DNA of 64,000 nt from Eleginops maclovinus. Lineage: Eukaryota; Chordata; Actinopteri; Perciformes; Eleginopidae. The stretch spans positions 5,128,217 to 5,192,216 of the forward strand of contig NC_086354.1 of NCBI RefSeq assembly GCF_036324505.1. The letters are read 5' to 3'. A program made the position numbers and the translations under genes. Positions 12,304 through 26,500 of the stretch are shown here, one piece after another. A model generated the notes under the pieces. That model ran no database searches. It saw only the letters and a program-made list of their open reading frames with translations, and was not told the DNA's origin. How positions within the stretch are numbered: position 1 is the first letter of the stretch; each line of letters opens with the position of its first letter.

Positions 12304-12368
12304 TGAGTCACACCAGGTAGAAATCCGGACAGAAGATGACATCATCCTAAACACGTCGTCTGACGTCA
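12304..12368. promoter_or_regulatory. Cluster of AP-1/CRE-like sites
   Basis: Three sites of the bZIP type within 65 bases: TGAGTCA (12304-12310, AP-1 consensus), TGACATCA (12337-12344, one mismatch from a CRE) and TGACGTCA (12361-12368, a perfect palindromic CRE). A further GACGTCA lies near 12755. The cluster is about 1.2 kb upstream of the candidate minus-strand first exon. Function is inferred from motifs only. Confidence 0.4.
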
Positions 12369-15300
12369 TGGCCGTTTTTTTATCGCCTGGCAAACTACCC
12401 TGCTCTTACATGTCATGACATGATTGGAGAGCTCTATGCATAACGGAACAAGCTAACGGAATTCAGTCACTAATTTATTCTTAAGAATAATTACACGTCA
12501 AAACCACATTTTACGCTTTTATTTTGAAGTCAAAGCAGCTGAATTTCCGGGTTTGCTCTGAATTCCTTAGTATTGCTTTATGTTGCTAGCGGGGGGCGCA
12601 GGGAATGAGGAGGTGCAGGGAGATGGAGGAGGCCACCAACCCGCAGTGTTTGTCAGTCCAGGCTGCAGGTAACACCGGCCTCGCGCTCCGCTCACCACCG
12701 CTAAACACCGATCAATTGTGGCATTAAAGGGACTGTGGTCGCTTCGGCGGGGGACGTCAATATCAGCTTTGGTCCCATTGGATATGCAGCGCCTCCCGCG
12801 GGTTATTGAGTGGCCTTTGAGGGTGATAGCCTTCTGCATAATAACTATCTGTGGTACCAGTTACACTGGGTCTTTTTACACAAGCAAATCCACAGATTTC
12901 ACCCTGACTAATCAATCGAATCCGGCTAATTGATATCATACAAATATGTTAGCATTATTTGATCAATTTCACAGGAAGTGCCAACATGTAGACCTATTAT
13001 AATGGCCCTAAATCAGCACAGACACATATGGGGATACTGCTGGGAGGATCATGCGTCCCTTGGGGGGATTATGAAAGAAGATACTAATTATCAAAGAGAT
13101 ATTTTCAGTCTAAATCAGTTTCCTGACAGACTGCCTGTTCTCATTAGTTCATGCCACACTTTGACCTTTTGCAGTCGCTCATTTTAGGTCCCTTTCCACC
13201 CCACCCACACAGGCTTTTGTCCCTTGGCGGGATCCAGCGGAGAAAGTGTGTGTGTGCTGGCTGGTAGGGGCTCTCAGCTCAGGGACAAGGCTCCCCTTCA
13301 CACTGCTAATTCATTCCTCTGTGAGCCCCCACTCCCACTGCTTCGACCCCTACCCCTCCTGCTGCTGCACCCCAACATAAGAACACACACATTCCCCCTG
13401 AAAAAAGTCCCTCTGTATTTCAAACTCAAGATCCCCCCCTCTCCCAAATCTTTACCCCCCACTTCTAAGCAGCTCCCCCGTCACATCCACCCCTACAGTT
13501 TCTTTTGTCCCTCGGGCTTTGTGCACTAATTAACTACAGTTCAGTTCCCAGCAGGCTCGGGTCAGCCTCCACTGCTGAAGCCAGTGATGGACAGCTCTCT
13601 TTAATCGGCTGTATTCAAACTAAGACACACAGGAAAGACAGAGGCAGCATTGCTGCAGTCATTATGAACAGGTAATGTAAATAATTTGTGACAGTGCCGC
13701 CGCTGCTGCTGTATGTGTGGTCTTATTTGTTGAAAAAAATTCCCTCACAGATTGTTTGTTTGTGTGTGTTTTTAAGAGTCTCCTAAGAGAGTGTTTTGGA
13801 CTAAATTTGCAAATCTGCTTGTTAATTCAGCTTTGCAACAGTCCTTGAAATCCCTCAGTGTCTTAAAACCCACACAAACAGAGCAGACTTGTTAATGGAT
13901 GAAAAACAAAAATGCAATATAAATGCATGTTATCCTTCCACTTTGACTAATACTAAGGCAATTATATTTCTCTTTTTATGTGGAGGAAAAAGGGCTGAGA
14001 TGTATCACTCGGTCTGAAAAGGGCCCCCATGCTGTCATGCCTTCAAGTTCATCCACATGTTTCTTCAGATTTTGTCCCAGTGCAACCTTTCACCGCCTCG
14101 AACATGATGAAATGGCAGTTAAATCTCAAACTCGGACTGGACCGGGGTTGTGTATGCTTCAGCTGGTGCAGGGACATGTGGAATAAAGAATAGCTGCTCT
14201 GGAGAGTCCTTTCCATCCAGCTGCAGATGAGAAATCCGTTCTCGGGCTCATGGGGAAAAAATACATATTTTACAGCGCACAGAGAGGAGACAAGTGGAGC
14301 CGAAGATGAGGCAGAGGGATGAAGACTAGCTCTGTGGGACAGCAGTGTTAAGCTGACAAGAGGCGATGACAGAACAGCTCCACAAAGCCGAACTGTCTCC
14401 TGCAAACTACTTGTGAATTATGAAGCCTGTCCAGTTCAGCGCACTGCGTGTGTATAATAAACATGCATCCGCACATAAAGCATTGTGTGCGTGCGGATTT
14501 ATGTGAGACACATGCAGCTTTTTTCCTATATGAATCTAATCATGTGCTTACTATAGTTTTAGGCGTATGCTCGAGACATACAACTAAAAATCATAATTTA
14601 TAGTTTGGGTTCACACTCCAATGAATATATTACAATAATAACATGGCTTATGAAACCAAGTGACAGAAAACTTTTCGAATGGCAAAGAATTCTGGTTGTT
14701 ATTCACTTGAAATTGCAATCTATTTCAGGTTGAATCCGCAGTATAAAAACTAAAACTGAACTTGAATTCAACATTTATTTCAATAATCACAGCACCATTT
14801 TGATGTGTTTTAGGGTTTTCTCTCATACTACATAAGCGTCAAAACAGTTTGCAAAGTTTCTTGCCTCTTCCTTGGAGAACCTTTAATGTTTACAATTTTG
14901 TGAGAACTCCATCTACCGATTAAGAGAATGTCATATTATCGGAAGCTTAAATCACTTCATCACTGCGCCTGGGGAAGAAATAGTTGGTCATTTTCTGCAA
15001 AACCACAGACTACAGACAAAATATCTGACCCAAACTAAGCATTTTTTAGCTCTATATTTATCGTACAAAAGTTTTTTTCAATCTTCTCATGTAACGAAAA
15101 AACATATTTCCCAAAATGCCACACTATTCCTTTAAATACAACATTTATTTCACAATTTTAAGCCTATGTCATAATAAAACTATTAGCACAACCGTGGCGG
15201 AGCTGCTAAAATATCTGGCCATAAAACTGACACAATTCTGTCACGGTTGGAGTTAGCAGGGTAGCTGGGGATAGAACCCAAATGCACACTAAGATGCAGA

Positions 15301-15746
15301 CTTATGCAAAAAAATAGGTTACGAGAGCTTACGGAGTCATGAGGAGGCCAGAGTCGAAGCAGGAAACACCAAAAAAGGCAAACAAAGCTGACGAGTTGCT
15401 AGGCAAAGAATTATAAATCCGTAATCATTCATAAGGTCAGGTTGATACAAGTCCAGGTTGAAGTTCAGGTTCAGATAACAGAACACTTCAAAGACAAAGG
15501 ACAGGAAAACGAAACTTCAAAACACGCCAACACACTGTATGTAATACACCTGCTTTTAAACTGCAAGGCTGTCTGGGAACATGTGTATGGCAGTCAGGTA
15601 AGGGGCAAAGAAAAAAAGTCAGAGGGCCTCATCTGGATGGATAAAATGGCAATTATAAGATAAAATAGGGTGCATAGAAGGTAACCTCAATTGATGAAGA
15701 CTGGCAAAATCTCTTGCAAAGTTTGCTGCTTGAAAACCTCTCCTCA
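12369..15746. other. Noncoding stretch with a GC-rich island
   Basis: 12560-12830 is GC-rich. On the plus strand it contains an ATG at 12604 followed by an in-frame GCAG|GTAACA donor at about 12669, which could be a first exon, but the encoded 22 residues match nothing I know. 13200-13530 is C-rich and low in complexity. 15220-15420 has the look of a fish DNA-transposon end (GTCACGGTTGG, then GAACCCAAATGCA). No gene is called. Confidence 0.4.
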
Positions 15747-15965
15747 TCATAACCATTCCTGATCAATGCAATACATTAAATAATGGAGGTCAATGTCTAT
15801 CTCTAACCATCTAAAAGTCAATGCATAATCATTCAAGGTTAATCTGTTATCCTTACCAAAGTCAATGTCTAACCTTAACCATTGGAGGTCAATCCCTAAC
15901 CACAATTCCAAATCAATGCCTATTGTTAACCATTGGAGATCACCACTAACCATTCAAGGTCCAGC
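15747..15965. repeat. Degenerate minisatellite
   Basis: Loose tandem array with a unit of about 24-30 bases built on AACCATT..AGGTCAATG..TAACC. Five or more imperfect copies are visible, and a weaker extension follows at about 16415-16460, beyond a MITE. The minus-strand open frame across it is a repeat artefact. Confidence 0.6.
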
Positions 15966-16032
15966 TGTCAATCACTAGGACTGGCTGTCACCCAAATGTA
16001 CACACAAACACCATCCCCCTGTAACCTAACCT

Positions 16033-16414
16033 GGTACCACTTTACAATAAAACTACCATAATAAAGGGTTTACGAATAGTTTGTAATTCATTTATTAATT
16101 AGGTTGTGAACACTTTAAAAATCATTAATACGCTGTCATAAGACATGAGATAAACAAAACATCCAGATGGATGGGGGGAGAATCAACTCAGTGAGCAACA
16201 GATACAGGATGCTGGATGAAGAAAGCTATGTAGCCAATATAAGGCTTAGTCATCTTGACAAATAGTGAGCCTGTGTTGATGTATGAAAACTACATTAGAA
16301 CTGGTTTATAAATGGTTCTTAATGATTAATAAAGTGTTTACAACCTCATTAATAACCTCATTATAAACCCTTTATGAATCCTTTATACGGGTAGTCTTAT
16401 TGTAAAGTGGTACC
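16033..16414. mobile_element. MITE with GGTACCACTTTACAATAA inverted ends
   Basis: The left end GGTACCACTTTACAATAA and right end TTATTGTAAAGTGGTACC are perfect inverted complements over 18 bases. Inner parts are also roughly inverted: AAAGGGTTTACGAATAG on the left, and AACCCTTTATGAATCC on the right. It is 382 bp long and carries no open frame of note. Superfamily not assigned. Confidence 0.8.
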
Positions 16415-19086
16415 CATAACCTTAACAATTTGAAGTTAGTGTCCAACCTTGACCATCTTGAAATAGCTTCTATAAATTGAGGCTATACCATATACCAAAG
16501 ATGATAAGATTTAAAAACAATTCCATAAACAAAATCAATTCACAACTGTCGCCTCGAGATAAATGTACACACACATGCATTTCAGAGGTTTCGCAGCCCA
16601 CAGTAAGCCACAGTACAGCAACCCTGGAGTAGATTGGGGAATCGGTGCCTTGCTCAAGATCACCTTGGAAGTGCCTAGGAGGCAAAAAGCCGATCTTAAT
16701 TCAAAGGTCTACAAACACGAGTAGAGAGGAGGGACACACAGACCATGGGTGACTTGCCATCAACTAAGGATAGATCATCTTTATAATTTAGGATTGCTGG
16801 TGTGAGAAAACCAATTTATCTTTCAACAAACAACGGGCGACAAAAGTTAATGGGGACAACACTGTCAGATAATGAGGGAACAGTCAGGAGGAGACTTTGC
16901 AGAATCACATCCACTGAATTCTGCATTTGAATATCTGTCATCGTCTGTCTGACTCCTTGTTTGCTAACAAGGCCAAAATAAAGAGCTCACGAGCACTGCG
17001 GAAACACAACACAGAATATTGCGGGAGTGGCGCTTTGCTTCATTGATTGGAGAAGTAATGATACATGATTATGTTCAGACAGGGAGCTGACTGTTAGCTG
17101 GCGCTCAGGGGCGAGATCACTGCTGGGCTTTTCACACAAACTGCTGTCAACATGGAGTTCTGTGCACCGCTGATCGATTGAATATGAATCGGTGTTGGTT
17201 TGGTGAGCTTGTCGTGTTTGTCACACTGAAAAAACTACTCCGGAGTCGACTCTTCTCCTGAAAGCTGTCAGTGTCAGCCACAGCACCCAGGTAGGGGGTG
17301 TAGAGCTCCACCAGCTGCACTTCCTCTACCTCTCAAACTTCACAGCTAATCAGTGGAAAGCTGTCACTTATCGTATAGGCGCTTGCATAAGGCAGAATTT
17401 CAGCTGTGCATTTCAGGTAATCTTAGGTGAGATGAGTGGAAGCTGGCTTCTGAAATAATGAGTGTTCATCTGCAGAGTGAGGCAATACACAGCAAAAACT
17501 AATTAAGAACAATTCCATTTGGGGGGGGGGGGGGCACAGACAGTTTCAGCAGAAGTCTTTTTCTTTCAGAATTATTCACAGGAGCGTTATTGATGATTCG
17601 CCACATTCGGCAATTTTCCCACCATTCTCCTCCTCCATTATTCATCCACCTCTACTTTTTAATCTCCTGTGAGCTGACTCAGAACTCCACTTCCATTTGC
17701 AGACTGTTCCTTCTCTATGCTCATGTCTGTACCATTGATTAAATGGACCCCAGTGGGCCGGGGATTACATCGGGGTCTATTTGAAATGGCATTTCTACAG
17801 TGTTTTTCCATTACTGAGCATACTATTGGAATTTAGATAACTGGCTCTGTGTAGGCTTTGTTGATTTCTGAGTTTATTCGCCTGGGTCACATGGGGTCCA
17901 TTTGCTGCAATTTAACAATTACTGTCTTTGGCGTGTTTGCTAATTTTTCGGTGTTCACATCCCTCACCAGTCTACAGCGCAGCCAACAGACTCCCACAGG
18001 AAGGCAGAGGAGAGAACGAGGAAACAGTGTAAGCAGCAAGTGAATTTTTTTTCATCAGCTAAGATGAAGCAGGGACACGATCAAACAGGACTGAGACAAA
18101 TTAGATAGCAGAGGACGGAGAGTGAGAGATGCTGCTTCCACGTCTGATTCTGTCTTGTACACACATTTATGGTTTGCTCAACACTGGCTCTAATGAATGC
18201 CTGGTTGATTTAGAAACAGTATCACTCCTTGCATCAGATCAGAGAGGAGTACCGTACGGTCATTAAAAGGTGTTGGATCACTCTGTTTACTCGCTACATG
18301 CAAATGTGTTGCATTGTGTAATTAATGTTCTGCCTATGCTGCATCCCTGAGTACTGTACAAACAGATGTTTAGAAACGTGAATTCTAAACATCTTTTTGC
18401 ACCCCATTATTAACACATGCTGATTTTCAATATCTAAAACCCGAAGGCTTATGACCTCTCCATCATATGTCATATTCCTTGACAAGTAGCCGGGGAAGCA
18501 CCTTCCGAAAGCTTCGACACTTACAACCACAGCTGGAGTCATGGGCTGTTCTCATACACTTGTCATTTGGAGTAAAAAAAAGACTGCTGCTCTGGTGTGT
18601 CCCAACAAGGGTTTCAGTTAAAGGTCTTCATTCTTAACAAAGTATTTCCTCACCCTGCACAACCTACAAAAATAGATATGAGTCAGGCGGCAGCATCCTC
18701 CACTTCAGGTCCTATCAGGCACGGAAATGATCACGCATGCTGGGCAGATTGCTTGACAGGCTGTCACGTCTTTCCCCGAGGCTCAGTACAACCAGTACAT
18801 CATCCAATTACCCAGAAATAAAAAAAGCATTTTAGGTTTCTATAATGGTTTCTACATTTGTGCAGCGGTCAACTCAGGGCACATGGTGGATATCTTCATT
18901 GAGAGAAATCTTCACACTGTAATTTAATTAAGTGAACGTAGCAATACCATGTTTGGCCACTAGGAGAAGAAAAAGGTTGTAAACACAACACTGACATTGT
19001 TGACATGGTGAACTTGTTAGCATTCAGTTACTTATTATAATATCCAGAATTAATAACATCATTTAAGTAGAGCCTCCATCAGCCTG
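16415..19086. other. Noncoding stretch
   Basis: No gene recognised. 16600-16680 contains a line resembling part of a fish SINE/LINE (CTTGCTCAAGATCACCTTGG). A run of G (about 14) lies at 17521-17534. Several short open frames lack any support. Confidence 0.45.
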
Positions 19087-19375
19087 GGGGCGGCAGTAGC
19101 TCAGTCTGTAGGGACTTTGCTAATGTCAATTCAAGTCCTGCACAGATCAAATAAAGAGTGTGGACTAGTAGCTGGAGAGGTGCACTGCTTAGGTGTCCTT
19201 GAGCAAGTTTCCAAAACCCCAACCGCTCCAAGGCGCCTTACCATGGCAGCCCTTTTGCTTCGACACCTCTCCACAGAGGTCCTGTTTGTGCATGCGTGTA
19301 TTTTTGGCCTATTCCGGTAAATAACTCCAGAGTGGAAATTGAATTTTCCCTCAGGGATTAATAATGCATGTCTTA
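19087..19375 (+). mobile_element. tRNA-derived SINE
   Basis: The 5' part has RNA polymerase III promoter boxes of tRNA type: an A-box region TAGCTCAGTCTGTAGGG at about 19097 and a B-box-like ATTCAAGTCC at about 19128. The body is unrelated to coding sequence, and the tail CCCTCAGGGATTAATAA is of the kind fish SINEs share with LINEs. It is diverged, with no clear target duplication. Confidence 0.65.
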
Positions 19376-19875
19376 CGATGCGAAACAATAATACTTCAAT
19401 GTCAGATCGAGTCTGACATTTTTCTCGCATCACAGCAGATCGCTTTGCAACATCAACAAGGACACATTTAAAGACAAGATACAGGGAAACAGATAATATC
19501 CAATCCTTGAAGACAATATGTTCGAGAGCATTGTTCATTTGACCTGGGATTTAACTCTGTATTTAATTGGAGGATTGGCTGGTGCACAAAACAGTGCTTC
19601 AGTCTAACCTCATTAAATCCTGGGACTCTGTATTGCCCAGTTGAAAGTAACAGTTCATATTCTCTATTCAGAGCACGGCTGGGGATCCGAAACTATTTTG
19701 TTGGCCAGCCCCAGAGGTGAGAAGTAACTAAGTAGATTTACTCAGGTACTGTACTTATGTACAGTTTTGAGAGACTTGTACTTAACTTGAGTATTTCAAT
19801 GTTATGCTACTTTGTACTTCTACTCCACTACAATTCAGAGTGTACTGTTACTCCAATGCATTTATTTAATACCTT

Positions 19876-20435
19876 TGTTCTGGACCCTATTCTTTTTTAA
19901 GCTGTGGCTTTTATTTTATCGAGTCGCATTTATTTGTTAGTACTTCCGGTCAAACCGGAAGTGGCTATTCAGGAAGTGATTCCAATGCCTACTTAGCTAC
20001 CTTAACACTAAAAATCATATCTTCCACCATCCTCGTCTTGCTAGCTGTATAATCGCAATGTTTGTAAGTACTGCAGCTTGTTAGGTCCTTAGCTACGCAT
20101 CAACAGCATTGTTTTGGTTATTGGATGGTCGATTTGTACCACTTTATATGGCACTAGCTATGTTTTCCCTATCTGTTTATTGTCTGTGGAGTGATACAGC
20201 AAAGCTCCAACCTTTGTGCACTTAGTTATTGCAATATGTTATATTGTGTATTTGTATTTTTAGTGCATCCAGTTTCGTAACTGATATATATATTTACATT
20301 TGTGTTTCAGTTTCACTCTTTGAATTTGAGTAAACATTCATAATCGGCACCCTGCTTCATGGAGTTATTCATTAACAATTAGTTTAGCTGAACTGGATAG
20401 TGGGATTGCTGCTCAGATCCACCCAGACCAGTACA
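19876..20435 (+). repeat. 5' LTR of the BEL/Pao element
   Basis: 560 bp, TG...CA termini, preceded by the target duplicate ACCTT. It should hold the element's promoter. I could not identify a canonical primer-binding site directly after it. Confidence 0.95.
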
Positions 20436-20579
20436 GTGAAAAAACAGCATAACATCAAGCTGTAAGAAAGGAACGGCTGGAAAAAAGACCGAAGGACTGT
20501 CATACAGGCCCCGAGCAAGCCTCCACGACACCCTCCCCTGACGTCTTAACCTCAGTGAACACACACATCTCGCCTCATC

Positions 20580-23500
20580 ATGGCAGAAGGGGGCTATGCA
20601 TACACCACAGTGCCTGAAGAACGTTTCCAAGAAGAGGACCACAAGTCAATACGGTCTCGTTCCTCAAAAGCATCACGCAGCTCTTCATCAACCCAGACCG
20701 CCATCAAAGCCCGAGCCAAGGCAGAAGCAGGACGCTCCAAGTTTGCCTACGCTCAGAGGGAAATAGAACTCAAAGTAGAGAAGGCCCGCCTCGAACTAGA
20801 GAGGGTCCGCCTGGACGCCACCCTAGAGGCTCTACAAACAGAAAAGGAAATGGATGCTGCACTGGTAGAAGCAGAAATACTGGAGTCAGGTTTGATAGAC
20901 TCAGACCATCAGTCACACCGCAGTAGAGGTTCTAACTCTCTCTCACCCCAGACACGACTCCAGCGTACAGAACACTATGTACAGGACCAACTCAGCCTGA
21001 AGTCTAACTCACACAATCCACATGCCTCATCTTATCAGGGGTTACCACTAGTTACGAGCGACATAAAGCAGCCTATTACACCCATGCTTTACTCACCCCT
21101 GCCTATGAAAACAGAGGCGCTCTGGCAGAACGATCGAGGGATGGATGGAAGAGGTCGACAGCGACCCCTTGACGATCGCCATGGCAACCAGGGCAGAACG
21201 GTCAACCAAAGCAACCCTGACACCTCCATCACCAACGACCTTGCCAGGTATCTCGCACGGAGCCAGTTGGTGACCTCAGGGCTAACCAATTTCGATGACA
21301 AACCAGAGAATTTCTGGGGATGGAAGTCCACCTTTTACGGCGCCACCACAGGTCTGGGCCTGTCTGCAGGAGAAGAGCTTGATCTCCTCATCAAATGGCT
21401 TGGCAAGGAGTCCTCAGAACAGGCAAGAAGGCTCAAAGCAGTCAACATCAGGCACCCCCAGGTCGGATTGATGATGGCTTGGCAGAGGCTGGAAGAGTAC
21501 TATGGCTCACCAGAGGCAATTGAAAGGGCTCTGTTTGATAAACTGGAAGACTTTCCGAAGGTGACGTACAAAGACCCTCACAAGCTCCGCGACCTGGGCG
21601 ATCTGCTCCTAGAACTCGAAGCTGCGAAGATGGACGGCTACTTACCTGGCCTGTCTTACCTAGACACCTCCAGAGGAGTGGCTCCCATCGTCGACAAGCT
21701 TCCATTCAATCTCCAGGATAAATGGGCTTCATTTGGGTCCAAATACAAGGAAAAGAACAATGTGGCTTTCCCCCCCTTTACTGTGTTTGCTGACTTCATC
21801 CGCAGGGAAGCCAGAGTTAAAACAGATCCCAGCTTCAACCTCCCACCTTCCCGCACAGCAACCGAAAAGAAAGAGAGGTTAGACAGACATACGAAGACAG
21901 CCATATCAGTACACAAGACGCAAGTGTCCCCCACAGAGAAACCTGTAAACATCGACCCTGGGAACCACTGCCCCATCCATGACAAAGCCCACCCACTGAG
22001 GAAATGTAGAGGCTTCAGGGAGAAGACCCTAGAAGAGCGCAAGCAGTTCCTAAAAGACAATCACATATGTTTCCAGTGCTGCTCCTCCACAGCCCACTTA
22101 GCTAGGGACTGCGTCACAGAGGTAGACTGCAAGGAATGCGGCAGCAACCGCCACACCTCAGCACTCCACCCAGGACTAGCTCCCTGGAAGTCCAAGTCGT
22201 CTCCCCCCGCTTCAGAGAACGGGGAGGAGGGAGAACAAGCGGACAACCAGGAAGTCACCACCAAGTGCACGGAAGTATGCGGAGATGGAATGAGTCTCAG
22301 GGCATGTTCCAAGATCTGCCTCGTCAATGTCTTCCCCGAAGGACGAAGGGAGGAGTCTAGAAGGATGTACGCTATCTTGGACGAGCAAAGCAACCGTTCC
22401 TTGGCGACGTCGGAGTTCTTCAGCATCTTCAACGTGGCGTGTAGTCCATCGCCATACACACTCAGGACATGTTCAGGACTCAAGGAGACAGCTGGGAGAA
22501 AGGCCCGTGGTTATGTTGTGGAGTCAGCCAACGAGAAGGTCAGTTTCCCTCTCCCCACACTCCTCGAATGCAACCAAATCCCAAACAACCGTTCGGAGAT
22601 CCCAACCCCCAATGCTGCTCGACACCACGGACACCTGAGACGGATCGCAGATGAGATCCCACCTCTGGTTCCAGATGCACACATACTCCTGTTGCTCGGT
22701 AGAGACATTCTGAGAGTACACAAAGTAAGAAGCCAAATAAACGGTCCACATGACGCCCCATTCGCCCAAAAGCTGGACCTTGGATGGGTCGTTGTCGGCG
22801 ACGTGTGCCTCAGGGGAGCGCACAAGCCGCCCCATGTCGGAACATTCAAAACCTCCATTCTGGAAAGTGGACGGCCCAGTTTCCTCAGCCGATGCAACAG
22901 CAAAATCCAGGTGAAAGAGACGTTCGCCCACAACTACCCAGCGTTGGACACCACAGACAGCACACAGACACTCGATGGAGAAAACCTGGGTCAGTCAGTC
23001 TTCCTTCACACAGCCAATGACAACAAGCGCGCTCCTTCAATGGATGACCTGAGGTTCCTGCAGATCATGGACGACGAGTATCGACAAGACAAGTCCAAAA
23101 GTTGGGTTGCACCTCTTCCTTTCCAGTCCCCACGAAAACGACTGCCCAACAACAGGGAGTACGCCAAAAGCCGTCTCAACTCTCTCCGCCGCACTCTAAG
23201 CAAGCAGCCACAGATGAAAGCCCACTACCTAGAGTTTGTCGGGAAGATGCTTACCAACAAGCATGCAGAGATCGCTCCACCTTTACAGGAAGGCCAAGAG
23301 TGTTGGTATCTCCCATCATTTGGAGTATATCACCCAAAGAAGCCAGGACAGATCCGTGTGGTGTTTGACTCCAGCGCACCTTACAAAGGAGTCTCTCTCA
23401 ACGACGTACTCCTCACAGGCCCTGATCTCAACAATACCCTCTTAGGGGTGCTCATGAGATTCCGGAAGGAACCCGTTGCCATCACTGCCGACATTCAGCA

Positions 23501-26500
23501 CATGTTTCACTGCTTCATAGTGCGTGAAGACCACAGGGACTTCCTCCGCTTCCTGTGGTTCCACAACAACGACCCGGACAGTGACATTGTGGATTACAGA
23601 ATGTGCGTCCATGTCTTCGGCAACAGCCCATCCCCCGCCGTCGCCATTTACGGCCTGAGGAGAGCAGCCAAGGAAGAAGAAAAGAACTTCGGCAGCGACG
23701 CAAGAAGGTTCATCGAACGAGAGTTCTACGTAGACGACGCACTAAAGTCCTTCCCTACCGAAGCAGAGGCCATCAGTGTCCTCAGACGTGCTCGAATGAT
23801 GCTTGCAGAGTCCAACCTCAGGCTGCATAAAATAGCCTCCAATAGACCTGCTGTGCTAGAAGCATTCCCTCCAGAAGATCGTGCCAAGGATATCAAGGAT
23901 CTCAACCTCCTCACCGATGACCTCCCTCTACAACGCAGCCTCGGAGTGTCCTGGAACATTGCTTCGGACACTTTCACATTCCAGGCCATGGACGACAACA
24001 AACCATTCACCCGTAGAGGAGTGTTGTCTACGGTAAACAGCCTGTATGACCCCCTCGGCTTCTTAGCCCCTGTCACAATACAAGGCAGGCTGCTCCTCAG
24101 AGACCTCACCAAGCAAGCCGAGGACTGGGACTCACCCCTCCCCGGAAACAGGGAAGCTGAGTGGACCAGGTGGAGAGACTCATTAAAAGACCTACAGGTG
24201 CTCCAGATACCCCGCACCTACACATCTTTCTCTCCCTCTAGTACTCTCCTCAAGGAGCTTTGTGTCTTCGCGGACGCCTCTACTACGGCCATCGCAGCAG
24301 TTGCTTATCTGAGAGCCACCACTAAAGAGGGACAGACTGAGGTCGGTTTCGTCTTTGGAAAAGCCAAGCTGGCGCCTCAACCAGACCTCTCTATCCCTAG
24401 ACTGGAATTGTGCGCAGCAGTGCTTGCAGTCGAGATTGCAGAGTTGATCGTGGAAGAGATGGACCTGGAGGTCGACCGTATCACATACTACTCAGACAGC
24501 AAGGTAGTCCTTGGGTACATTCACAATCAAGAAAGGCGGTTCTTCGTCTACGTGAACAACAGAGTTCAACGGATACGACAGACCACATCCCCAGACCAAT
24601 GGAGGCATGTGCCTACCGACCACAACCCAGCTGACCACGGGTCTAGGTCTATCCCAGCGGCCTTATTAAGCAGCACAACATGGCTCTCCGGACCAGCCTT
24701 TCTTCGGAATCCATCTCCCCATCCTCTCCAACCCCAAGAGGCATTCAACCTCGTTAACCCCGCTTCCGACTCTGACCTACGCCCCGAGATTGCTGTGAAC
24801 CTCACCGTAGTCTCTCAACACCTAACAGACCCCACACGCTTTGAGCGTTTCTCAAAGTGGACCTCTCTTACCACCACAGTTGCACGCTTGATCCATATTG
24901 CCCGTTCCTTCACCCTGCCTGCACAGAAGGGCAGCTGCAGAGGATGGCACATCTGTCCAAGGGGCCCCTCAGAGGAGGAGATGGACAGAGCCAGGATCTT
25001 CGTGATGAAGAGTGTCCAGCATGAGCTTTATGCAGAAGAGCTAAAGAGCATAGCCTCCGAACAAAGTCTCCCCCCTCGTAGCAGTCTGTTGAAGCTACAC
25101 CCTATCATCGACAGCAATGGGCTTCTCAGAGTCGGAGGCCGCATAACTCAGTCTAAGCTAGCAACAGAAGAAACAAATCCCATCATCATCCCGGGCCGCC
25201 ATCACCTCGCAAACCTGCTTGTGCGTCATCACCATGAGGCTGTGAAGCATCAAGGGAGACACTTTACAGAGGGTGCTGTCAGAGCAGCCGGACTCTGGGT
25301 GGTTGGAGCTAAAAGATGCATCAGCAGCATTCTCTTCAAGTGCGTCACCTGCAAGAAGCTTCGTGGGAAGACAGAACACCAGCAAATGGCAGATCTGCCG
25401 GCCGAGCGTCTACAAGTAGCCCCTCCATTCACCTATGTCGGTGTGGATGTCTTCGGACCATGGGAGGTTACTTCACGTCGAACCAGAGGAGGACACGCCA
25501 ACAGCAAAAGATGGGCTGTCATGTTCTCATGTATGTGCACAAGGGCCGTGCACATCGAAGTAATAGAAGCTATGAGTGCCAGCAGTTGCATTAATGCCCT
25601 GAGAAGATTCTTCGCCATCAGAGGCCCAGCAAAGCAAATACGCTCAGACCGAGGCACCAACTTCATCGGTGCCTGCCGAGAACTCGAGATGGATAAACCA
25701 AGCTCCAGCTCAGAGACCATGGAGAAATATCTTCAGGAGCACAACTGCTCCTGGGTATTCAACCCACCCCACTCATCTCACATGGGGGGCGCATGGGAGC
25801 GCATGATTGGCATCGCCCGTCGCATCCTCGACTGCATGCTTCTTCAATGTGGATCATCGCGTCTCACACACGAAGTCCTGACTACCCTTATGGCTGAGAT
25901 AACTGCGGTGATGAATGCAAGACCCCTCGTCCCAGTGTCTTCAGACCCGGAGTCTCCTCTCATCCTTACTCCAGCTATGCTCTTGACCCAGAAGACCTGC
26001 ACTGCCCCTCCTCCCCCAGGTCACTTTGGGGAAGGAGACCTCTTCAAGGAAGAATGGAAACAGGTTCAGAGTCTAGCGGACACCTTTTGGAACAGGTGGC
26101 GACGAGAGTATCTCCACACGCTTCAAAGCCGTCGCAAGTGGCAGGAAAAGAAGCCCAACCTCCAAGTAGGAGACATCGTCCTGATGAAGGACAATCAAGC
26201 CAAGAGAAACCAGTGGCCTATGGCTATTGTCATGGAGACTCTTCCAAGCCAGGACGGGGGTCGTGAGGAAAGTGGACATCAGAGTCGTCAAGGAAGGCAC
26301 CCAGAGAGTCTTCTCCCGTCCCGTGACCGAAGTGGTCCTCCTCCTTTCTCCACAAGACTAGTACTTTTGGTTTTATCTGGGCTCGTTAGAGACCCCAGGG
26401 GGGGGGAGTGTTCTGGACCCTATTCTTTTTTAAGCTGTGGCTTTTATTTTATCGAGTCGCATTTATTTGTTAGTACTTCCGGTCAAACCGGAAGTGGCTA

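Noticed and set aside
12604..12669. Plus-strand first exon with GCAG|GTAACA donor
   Set aside because: Only about 22 residues, with no signal peptide or known motif; too weak to list as a gene.
19087..19140. A functional tRNA gene
   Set aside because: Only the promoter boxes resemble a tRNA; the cloverleaf arms do not pair and the sequence continues into a SINE body and tail.
19117..19538. Open frames on both strands over the SINE
   Set aside because: Explained by the tRNA-derived SINE body; no protein family match.
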